Origin: Deltaproteobacteria bacterium
Lineage (GTDB): Bacteria > Desulfobacterota > GWC2-55-46
Reading direction: 5' to 3'
Length of the DNA: 7,664 nucleotides
Assembly (NCBI GenBank): GCA_021825035.1
Contig: JAKAIQ010000100.1
Location: forward strand, 1-7,664
Below, one piece after another: positions 1 through 5,393 of this stretch. The notes beneath the pieces were generated by a model that was given only the letters and a program-made list of their open reading frames with translations, did not search any database and was not told the origin of the DNA. The first letter of the stretch is position 1. Every line of letters starts with the position of its first letter. A program made the position numbers and the translations under genes.

Positions 1-174
1 GGCCCGGGGGATGCCGGGTATGAATACTGCCACTGGTATCTGGCGGTGATTCCGAGAATAACGAAAAACGCCGGATTCGAGCTTGGAAGCGGCATGTTCA
101 TAAACGCAAGTCTCCCGGAAGAGAGCGCTGATTTCCTTAAAACCGTCAAAATAGAGCAACTTAATGGAGAATAG
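1..174 (+). CDS. galT: Galactose-1-phosphate uridylyltransferase, C-terminal fragment
   Basis: The open frame enters from the left edge and ends at TAG 172-174, leaving 57 codons. The residues YEYCHWYLAVIPRITK, then AGFELGSG, then PEESADFL match the C-terminal end of GalT, where the family has a pattern like hWh-ei-Pr, aGFE-gsG and PE-aA--L. GalT is a cytoplasmic Leloir-pathway enzyme that swaps UMP between UDP-glucose and galactose-1-phosphate. The catalytic HPH motif and zinc ligands lie upstream, outside the window, so activity cannot be judged. The stop codon lies 11 bases inside the next gene (the Nudix hydrolase), which implies co-transcription and probably translational coupling. GalT-like ADP-sugar or ATP adenylyltransferase relatives share this fold, so the exact substrate is less certain than the family. 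Confidence 0.85.
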   Translation, partial: GPGDAGYEYCHWYLAVIPRITKNAGFELGSGMFINASLPEESADFLKTVKIEQLNGE

Positions 175-598
175 GCGGGATTACAGGAATCCCCTTCCGA
201 CGGTCGATATCATTATCGAACTGGAGGGCGGCATAATCCTCATAAAAAGAAAAAACGCACCATATGGCTGGGCTATACCCGGGGGCTTTGTAGATATCGG
301 TGAGAGTCTGGAGGAGGCCGCGGCAAGGGAGGCCTTGGAGGAAACTTCTCTCGAGGTAAGGCTTAAAACCCAGCTTCACGCATACTCTGACCCGAAACGT
401 GATCCAAGGTTTCATACGATATCGATCGTCTTCGTCGCCGAGGCCTATGGCGCGCCGGCGGCAAAGGACGATGCCGCAAGCATCGGGATTTTTATGGAAG
501 ATAGCCTGCCGGCCCATATCGCATTCGACCATGCGCTAATACTCAAGGATTACTTCAGATGGAAGAGCGAAGGGTTCAGGGTTTTCGAGTTGTGCTGA
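164..598 (+). CDS. Nudix hydrolase, ADP-ribose pyrophosphatase-like
   Basis: A 144-residue protein, full length for a single-domain Nudix hydrolase. The Nudix box spans residues 41-63: G41, E47, R55, E56, E59 and E60 are all present, giving the Mg-binding REXXEE core. The usual glycine near the end of the box is Ser62 (EETSL). After the box, SDPKRDPRFHT (about 75-85) is like the DPRxHT stretch of ADP-ribose pyrophosphatases (COG1051 type). The N-terminal YRNPLPTVDIIIE supports the ATG at 164; AGAG at 153-156 gives a modest ribosome site. The family cleaves ADP-ribose or other NDP-X compounds to a nucleoside monophosphate and a phosphorylated partner. The 11-bp overlap with galT hints at a role in nucleotide-sugar or ADP-ribose turnover, but that is inference. 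It is the last gene before a terminator-like hairpin. Confidence 0.88.
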   Translation: MENRRDYRNPLPTVDIIIELEGGIILIKRKNAPYGWAIPGGFVDIGESLEEAAAREALEETSLEVRLKTQLHAYSDPKRDPRFHTISIVFVAEAYGAPAAKDDAASIGIFMEDSLPAHIAFDHALILKDYFRWKSEGFRVFELC

Positions 599-603
599 CG
601 TTA

Positions 604-631
604 GTTCAAAAAATCCATTTTTGGACTTTTT
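604..631 (+). terminator. Rho-independent terminator-like hairpin after galT-Nudix
   Basis: Bases 604-612 pair with 618-626: nine pairs including one G-T wobble, a five-base loop ATCCA, then five T residues at 627-631. It lies five bases after the Nudix stop codon. The stem is A/T-rich and so weaker than a textbook terminator, but its position and T run fit the end of the galT-Nudix unit and separation from selD. Confidence 0.6.
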
Positions 632-727
632 CAACCCGGCTTAGCCGAACTAAAGTTGTCCGATTTTCGCAAGCTTTGCTTTTTACGTGTCTCACACCGA
701 CAGCCATGCATTGCGCTGATTGCCGGA

Positions 728-753
728 CAGCAGGCCGTTTCAACTGCCTGCTG
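728..753 (+). other. Hairpin in the selD leader
   Basis: CAGCAGGC (728-735) pairs perfectly with GCCTGCTG (746-753), giving eight base pairs around a ten-base loop. It ends 15 bases before the GAGG ribosome site of selD and 24 bases before its ATG. No T run follows, so it is not an ordinary terminator. It could affect selD mRNA stability or translation, or it may be incidental. I recognise no riboswitch class and no convincing promoter in the 632-777 stretch. Confidence 0.4.
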
Positions 754-777
754 AATATTACCTTATAAGAGGCGGGA

Positions 778-1827
778 ATGTCCAGGACAGGACGAAAAAT
801 CAAACTAACCGAATGGGCGAGCTGCGCGGGGTGAGCGGCCAAGATAGGCCCGGACGCCCTGATGCAGGTCCTGCATCGGTTACCTCACATTAAGGATAAA
901 GACCTCCTTGTAGGCATCGAGACGGCCGACGATGCGGGGGTCTATCGACTTTCCGAAAGGCTCGCCGTAATCTCGACTCTCGATTTTTTTCCGCCGATAG
1001 TCGATGACCCATTTACATTCGGGGCAATAGCCGCGGCCAATTCCCTTAGCGACATATATGCAATGGGCGGCGTTCCAAGGCTCGCCCTGAATATAGTCTG
1101 CTTCCCGAAGGACCTTGGGCTCGATGTCTTGAACGAAATAATACGGGGAAGCATGGACAAGCTCAAAGAGGCGGACACCCTCCTCGTTGGAGGCCATTCC
1201 ATAGTGGATGCCGGGATAAAATACGGTCTCTCGATAACTGGCTTTATAAATCCAAAAAACGTCAAGGCCAATAAGGGCGCTGTCCCGGGGGATGCGCTAA
1301 TCCTGACGAAACCGATAGGCACCGGGGTAATTGCGAGCGCATTGAAGGCCGGAAGGCTCAAGCAAAGCAAGGCCGTAGACGCGCTCGCTGGAATGACCGC
1401 CTTGAACATGGCCGCCTCGAAAGCCATGGTTGAGGCCGGCGCGAACGCTTGCACCGATATAACGGGATTCGGAGTGCTCGGGCACGCTATGGAGATGGCC
1501 AGGGGGTCTGGTGTGAATCTCGTTATCCGCTCTTCGGACATACCGCTCTATCCTTTTGCTTATGAACTCGTAAAAATGAACGCTAACAGGCCGCGGACGC
1601 TGTTCTCGAACAGGGACTTCCTGATAAAGGATATAAATATCTCCATGCGGGACAGTGACCTCGAACTCCTTCTCTTCGATCCCCAGACCTCGGGAGGTCT
1701 ATTGATTTCCATCCCGTCCGACAGGGCTTCCATGTTGGTGAGGAGACTGAAAAGAGCGGGAGTGCCAGCGACCATGATCGGCAGGGTCGTTCGCAAGGAA
1801 AAGGGGTGGAGAATAATGGTGGAATAA
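778..1827 (+). CDS. selD: Selenide, water dikinase (selenophosphate synthetase), selenocysteine-containing
   Basis: SelD makes selenophosphate from selenide and ATP, the selenium donor for Sec-tRNA and selenouridine. The frame runs from ATG 778 through an in-frame TGA (832-834) to TAA 1827: 349 residues with Sec19, the usual SelD length. The segment before 862 reads LTEWASCAGUAAKIGPDAL, matching the catalytic N-terminus of the family; Sec19 and Lys22 keep the C17-x-x-K20 spacing of E. coli SelD. Later motifs are intact: ETADDAGVY (Asp51/52), Asp69, NSLSDIYAMGG (Asn88, Asp92), GGHS (138-141), TDITGFGVLGH (Asp227) and FDPQTSGG. The start is fixed by an in-frame TAA at 766-768 and GAGG at 769-772; ATG 778 is the first ATG after that stop. 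The ATG at 862 would give a 321-residue protein without the active site. The OsmC-family gene follows after 40 bases. Confidence 0.93.
832..834 (+). other. UGA recoded as selenocysteine (Sec19 of SelD)
   Basis: The TGA lies in frame between well-conserved SelD sequence on both sides, three codons before the catalytic Lys22. Many SelD proteins have Cys at this position and others have Sec. Translation therefore needs SelA, SelB and tRNA-Sec, none of which is in this window. A sequencing error or true nonsense mutation is unlikely, because the stop falls exactly on the one position where Sec is known in this family. Confidence 0.92.
859..879 (+). promoter_or_regulatory. Candidate bacterial SECIS element of selD
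   Basis: Bases 859-867 pair with 871-879: nine pairs including one T-G wobble, with a GTC loop (or GGTCC if the top pair is open). The apical part TGCAGGTCCTGCA closely resembles the top of the E. coli fdhF SECIS as I recall it (TGCAGGTCTGCA), including GGTC in the loop. The loop G pair at 867-868 lies 32 bases after the TGA, inside the roughly 16-37 base spacing described for bacterial SECIS elements. SelB would bind this mRNA hairpin to deliver Sec-tRNA. It is also coding sequence (LMQVLHR). Confidence 0.75.
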
Positions 1828-1867
1828 AGATGTCTGAAAATATTTTATAATAAAAAAAGGAGGCATT

Positions 1868-2389
1868 ATGGGAAGCAATAACGTCAATGTCGATAAGCTT
1901 CAAAGCGTCATTAAAGACCTCGAGAAGGACCTTTCAAAGGCAAAAAAGATGAACAGGATCGAAGGCGAGTGGAACGTGGGCGCGGGGAGCCAGTTCAGCT
2001 CTACCATCCAGTTCGAGGCGGGAAAGGTGACCCTCGAATGCGATCAGCCTACGTTCCTTGGCGGCGGAGGAACTCAGCCTGGGCCTATGGCATACTGCCT
2101 TTACGGATCGGCCTCCTGCTACGCGGCGACCTTTGCCACTTTCGCGGCGTTGGCAGGGATTAAGCTGAAGAAATTCAAGATCGTCGCGGAGAGCCCCGTC
2201 GATTTTTCAAAGGTCTTCGGGCTGACAAATAACCCGATAACCGAGAAGGTCAAATTTACCCTCTACGTTGAAAGCGACGCGCCGGCAAGCAAGATTAAAG
2301 AAGTGGAAGAACTTTCCAAGGAAAGATGTCCTGCGGTATACTGCCTTACAAACCCGATACCTCTTGAAACCGAATTAAAAATAGGCTGA
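1868..2389 (+). CDS. OsmC family protein (thiol peroxidase-like)
   Basis: A 173-residue protein with the OsmC/Ohr fold pattern. The first helix region (about 8-28) is charged and helical. A strand segment (about 31-58) is followed by GGGGTQPGPMAYCLYGSASCYAA, and an ERCP motif lies near the end (152-155). Cys84, at the start of the central helix, and Cys154 are the expected peroxidatic and resolving cysteines; Cys58, Cys77 and Cys159 are additional. The family reduces organic hydroperoxides or related electrophiles in the cytoplasm, although many members have no tested substrate. A strong ribosome site, AAGGAGG at 1857-1863, lies four bases before the ATG. It follows selD by 40 bases on the same strand with no terminator between, so an operon is likely. 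The hairpin at 2396-2425 follows the stop codon. No TGA recoding is needed; both key residues are ordinary Cys codons. Confidence 0.87.
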   Translation: MGSNNVNVDKLQSVIKDLEKDLSKAKKMNRIEGEWNVGAGSQFSSTIQFEAGKVTLECDQPTFLGGGGTQPGPMAYCLYGSASCYAATFATFAALAGIKLKKFKIVAESPVDFSKVFGLTNNPITEKVKFTLYVESDAPASKIKEVEELSKERCPAVYCLTNPIPLETELKIG

Positions 2390-2395
2390 TCCGAA

Positions 2396-2425
2396 GAAGG
2401 GGAAACCATTCAGGGTTTCCCCTTC
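2396..2425. terminator. Terminator hairpin between converging genes
   Basis: GAAGGGGAAACC (2396-2407) pairs perfectly with GGTTTCCCCTTC (2414-2425), with a six-base ATTCAG loop. It fills the 54-base gap between the OsmC-family stop (2389) and the deacetylase stop (2444) and probably serves both strands. Neither side has a clean T run: on the plus strand CGCTTTCTCC follows, and on the minus strand five T residues come about 13 bases later. Termination is therefore inferred mainly from stem strength and position. Confidence 0.7.
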
Positions 2426-2443
2426 CGCTTTCTCCAAATATTT

Positions 2444-3439
2444 CTACCGGCTTCTAAACGCCGCGGCAAGAGGGAGCGCTTTAAGGCTTCCGTCCCTGAA
2501 ATCGTCAGACCTCTTATTGTAAAAATCCAGAAGGTCTTTAAGGCCGACGGGATCGTTACCGTTCCCGTGGACAAGGATTATGCTACCGCTTACCGGCGTC
2601 TCCCCCTTTGCCAGCCATGCGTTCGCGCCGACCGGTATAAGCGAAAGGGCCTTAAGCCTGGACATCAGGTCTTTATCCGAGACGAGGCCCGGGAAGCGAA
2701 AAAATGGCGTCGGGGTAACGCCGTTCCCAATCATGAGAATTTCATTGCGGAGAATTTCCCTTTCCATGTCAACGCCGGGAGTGAGAAGAAAATTTTCCCT
2801 GAGAGGCCTTGAGCTTTCATAGGGATGAGAATAAGTATGGTTTATCCAGGTTATGTTGAGCCGATTCGATCTTTCGAGGCCTCTTATCCAGTTGAACTCG
2901 TCCCTGTGCCTTTCCATCCAGAGGCCGCTAACGGCTATCGCCACATCGACCGGGCTCTTACCGGTCAAACCCGCGGTTGCGACAAAAAGGTCTTTATCGA
3001 ACGGCCTCTTTGAGGGGCACATATCGACGGTGATAAAGACGCCGTCGTATGAGCCTTCACCTTCATGTATTCCGCCATTTTGAAGCCTGTCTCCGGCGGC
3101 ATACCTGTAAAGCGCCTTTACGTAAGGCGTATCCTTCCAGTCCTTATCAGGAGCGCTTTTTACTGCTCTTTTGCCCCTCTTTATTATACCGGTCTTAAAC
3201 GTATACGGGTCGACAGTGAGGGATTCAGGCACGGAGCCGAGATTGAAGTCGCGTATGGCTATCTCTAATTTCCCGTCATCGTCATAAAATGGCCTGAAGA
3301 CGCTTTTATAATCAGATACTTTTTCCGACGCCTTGAGACCCGAACTTAAGACGATAGCATATATGAATACGAGGAGGAATGCCCCGGATTTGAGGCCGAA
3401 TGAAAATCCGTCTCCAGTGATTTTACTGTTCTTTTTCAA
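2444..3439 (-). CDS. NodB-type polysaccharide deacetylase-like protein, exported or membrane-anchored
   Basis: A 331-residue protein. Residues 20-35 form a hydrophobic segment, with a possible signal peptidase site after LKA (35-37), so it is exported or anchored by its N-terminus. NodB-fold motifs appear in order: FITVDMCPS (Asp139, motif 1), NHTYSHP (His201 and His205, metal ligands), FFRFPG (Arg248, motif 3), a Trp at 275, and ILVHGNG (His291, motif 5). Motif 1 lacks the second Asp of the usual TFDDG, so metal binding may be altered. The family removes acyl groups from sugar polymers; the substrate here is unknown. The start is TTG at 3439, because an in-frame TAG lies two codons upstream and no ATG or GTG occurs for over 100 residues. 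The start overlaps the pycB stop by 17 bases, pointing to coupled translation. No strong ribosome site is visible. Confidence 0.8.
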   Translation of the reverse strand: MKKNSKITGDGFSFGLKSGAFLLVFIYAIVLSSGLKASEKVSDYKSVFRPFYDDDGKLEIAIRDFNLGSVPESLTVDPYTFKTGIIKRGKRAVKSAPDKDWKDTPYVKALYRYAAGDRLQNGGIHEGEGSYDGVFITVDMCPSKRPFDKDLFVATAGLTGKSPVDVAIAVSGLWMERHRDEFNWIRGLERSNRLNITWINHTYSHPYESSRPLRENFLLTPGVDMEREILRNEILMIGNGVTPTPFFRFPGLVSDKDLMSRLKALSLIPVGANAWLAKGETPVSGSIILVHGNGNDPVGLKDLLDFYNKRSDDFRDGSLKALPLAAAFRSR

Positions 3440-5309
3440 TCTCTATGAGCGTTTCATCCGGATTCACGGAATCGCCGATCTTTACCAGTATCTTTTTGAC
3501 CACGCCGCTTATAGGGGTATGCACCTCGTTTTCCATCTTCATCGCCTCGACCGTAAGGACCATATCCCCCTCAGCCACCCTGTCTCCGACCGAGACTTTA
3601 AGGGACGTCACCTTCCCCGGTATAGGTGTCGTGACATCGCCTTCCTTTCTTGCCTTTGGCCTGACGGACTGGGTAATGGAAGCCCTTTCTATCTCGCCCG
3701 CAGTCGAAGGTATGACCTCGGTGAGAGATTCTATCATGACCTCTTCGAGGCGATTGTCCACGGTTATGAAGAACGGCCTCTTCCCCTCGACCTTGTGCCC
3801 GGCTCCGGCCACCTTGACCCTGTAAGTCTCACCATGCACGGTCACCATAAACTCGCTCGGCGCAAGATGAGGCACGACCGCCGTCCTTGTCTCCGTCTCT
3901 TTCGGCTCCTCAAGAGGCTCTGGTTCGAGCTTTCCGGACTCGCGCTGCTCGAAGAACTCGAGGGCGACCACGGGAAAGAGAGCGTAGGTGAGTATGTCCT
4001 CGATGGTCTTTGCTTTGCCGTCTATATCCCGCATCAATTTGTCGAGTTCCGGCTCAAGAAGGTCAGCCGGACGGCACGTGATGGGCTTTTCATCGCCAAT
4101 CGCTTTTTTCCTCGCCGTTTCATCGATATCTCCAGGGGGCCTGCCATAAAGCCCCTTGAAATAGTTTCTGGTCTCGCTCGTTATAACCTTGTATCTGTCG
4201 CCCATGAGAACGTTAAGCGTTGCCTGGGTTCCGACGACCTGGCTCGTGGGCGTTACGAGCGGAGGGTACCCCATGTCTTTTCTGACCCTCGGTATCTCTT
4301 CAAGGACTTCATTCATCTTGTCGATCGCGTTCTGTTCCTTGAGCTGATGGGCAAGGTTCGAGATCATGCCGCCGGGAATCTGCACCACCAGGGTTTTCGT
4401 ATTTATGGCAGTATATTCGCTTTCGAACTTTTTATATTTCTTCCTTATATTCCTGAAATAATCGGCGATGTCCGAAAGAAGCGAAAGGTCGAGTCCGGTA
4501 TCGTACGGAGTGCCGCGTAACGCCGCCACAAGGCTTTCGGTGGGGGGCTGGGATGTCCCTGAAGCGAAACTCGATATGGCGGTATCGACTATCTCGGCGC
4601 CGGCTTCTATGGCCTTGAGATAGCTCATCGCGGCAAGCCCGGAAGAATCATGGGAATGCACGTGTATCGGAAGGCTTACCTTCTCCTTCAATTTGGAAAC
4701 AAGGTCATAGGCAGCTCCAGGCGTCAGGAGCCCCGCCATATCCTTTATGCATAAGGTATCCGCTCCCATGTCAACGAGCTTCAAAGCCATATCCACGAAA
4801 CCCTCGTTGGTATGCACTGGGCTGGTGGTGTAGCATATGGACGCCTCTACGACGGCCCTCGCTTCTTTCGCGGACTTCACCGCTACCTCGATATTTCTAA
4901 AGTCGTTGAGGGCATCGAAGATCCTGAAGATGTCTATTCCGTTCTTCGCGGCCCGCTCGACGAACTTCCTCACCACGTCATCCGGGTAGTGTCTGTAGCC
5001 GACCAGATTCTGCCCGCGCAGAAGCATCTGGAGCCTCGTGTTCGGAAGGGCCTTTCTGAGGACCTTTAGCCTCTCCCACGGGTCTTCTTTCAGAAACCTC
5101 AAACATGCGTCGAACGTAGCCCCTCCCCAGACCTCCAGGCTCCAGTATCCGACCCTGTCGAGGAGCGGCGCAATCTCAAGCATGTCCGAAGTCCTCATGC
5201 GGGTGGCAAGCAAAGACTGATGCGAGTCGCGCAGGATGGTGTCGGTTATCCGCGTCCTCAATTCTTTCTTGTCGGCAACTCTTATCTTATTCCTGTTTTT
5301 ATTTGGCAT
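3423..5309 (-). CDS. pycB: Pyruvate carboxylase subunit B (carboxyltransferase and biotin carrier; OadA-like)
   Basis: A 628-residue protein. Residues about 20-300 are the HMGL-like carboxyltransferase barrel, with ITDTILRDSHQSLLATRMRT (metal ligand Asp28), EVWGGATFD, LLRGQNLVGYRHY, CIKDMAGLL (Lys189, the lysine carbamylated in this family) and HVHSHD (His218, His220). A conserved carboxylase domain follows to about 530, with an E/P-rich linker near 458-475. The biotinyl domain ends the protein; EAMKMENE carries biotinyl Lys591. The domain order is shared by pyruvate carboxylase B subunits and by the alpha subunit of Na+-pumping oxaloacetate decarboxylase. The biotin carboxylase gene just upstream and the lack of membrane beta or gamma subunits favour pyruvate carboxylase. 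It would transfer CO2 from carboxybiotin to pyruvate, forming oxaloacetate. The start ATG has GGA eight bases upstream. The 84-base gap after pycA shows no terminator. Confidence 0.9.
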   Translation of the reverse strand: MPNKNRNKIRVADKKELRTRITDTILRDSHQSLLATRMRTSDMLEIAPLLDRVGYWSLEVWGGATFDACLRFLKEDPWERLKVLRKALPNTRLQMLLRGQNLVGYRHYPDDVVRKFVERAAKNGIDIFRIFDALNDFRNIEVAVKSAKEARAVVEASICYTTSPVHTNEGFVDMALKLVDMGADTLCIKDMAGLLTPGAAYDLVSKLKEKVSLPIHVHSHDSSGLAAMSYLKAIEAGAEIVDTAISSFASGTSQPPTESLVAALRGTPYDTGLDLSLLSDIADYFRNIRKKYKKFESEYTAINTKTLVVQIPGGMISNLAHQLKEQNAIDKMNEVLEEIPRVRKDMGYPPLVTPTSQVVGTQATLNVLMGDRYKVITSETRNYFKGLYGRPPGDIDETARKKAIGDEKPITCRPADLLEPELDKLMRDIDGKAKTIEDILTYALFPVVALEFFEQRESGKLEPEPLEEPKETETRTAVVPHLAPSEFMVTVHGETYRVKVAGAGHKVEGKRPFFITVDNRLEEVMIESLTEVIPSTAGEIERASITQSVRPKARKEGDVTTPIPGKVTSLKVSVGDRVAEGDMVLTVEAMKMENEVHTPISGVVKKILVKIGDSVNPDETLIEIEKEQ

Positions 5310-5393
5310 TCGTCCATTCCGCGTGTTTTTTATAAGAAATTCAACCGCCTGATAGGCCTGAAAAAAATTAATATCTTGATGCCGAGCATTTTC

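Noticed and set aside
592..598. Possible Cys-Sec readthrough at the Nudix stop (TGC TGA)
   Set aside because: The next codons are Arg then a TAG stop, and the protein is already full length.
669..684. Small hairpin GCAA-GCT-TTGC followed by T residues
   Set aside because: A four-pair stem is too short to act as a terminator, and the hairpin at 604-631 already explains termination.
837..850. GGCC-AAGATA-GGCC hairpin close to the TGA as the SECIS
   Set aside because: Only four pairs and no G in the first two loop positions; the 859-879 hairpin fits bacterial SECIS features much better.
942..1541. Minus-strand open frame of 199 codons within selD
   Set aside because: Antisense shadow of a clearly conserved gene; no domain pattern.
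862..1827. SelD starting at ATG 862 (321 residues)
   Set aside because: It lacks the catalytic N-terminus and Lys22. The frame continues upstream through a TGA at the known Sec position to a proper start at 778.
1846..1851. Perfect TATAAT before the OsmC-family gene
   Set aside because: No matching -35 at 17 bases, no extended -10, and a start from it would fall in the ribosome site itself, so it is probably a chance result of the AT-rich gap.
3333..4520. Long plus-strand open frame of 395 codons
   Set aside because: It is antisense to pycB and the start of the deacetylase gene, has no recognisable domain, and is His/Arg/Leu-rich as expected for a complement-frame shadow.
5348..5358. GCCT-GAT-AGGC hairpin between pycA and pycB as a terminator
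   Set aside because: Four-pair stem, and in the direction of pycA transcription the T run lies before rather than after it.
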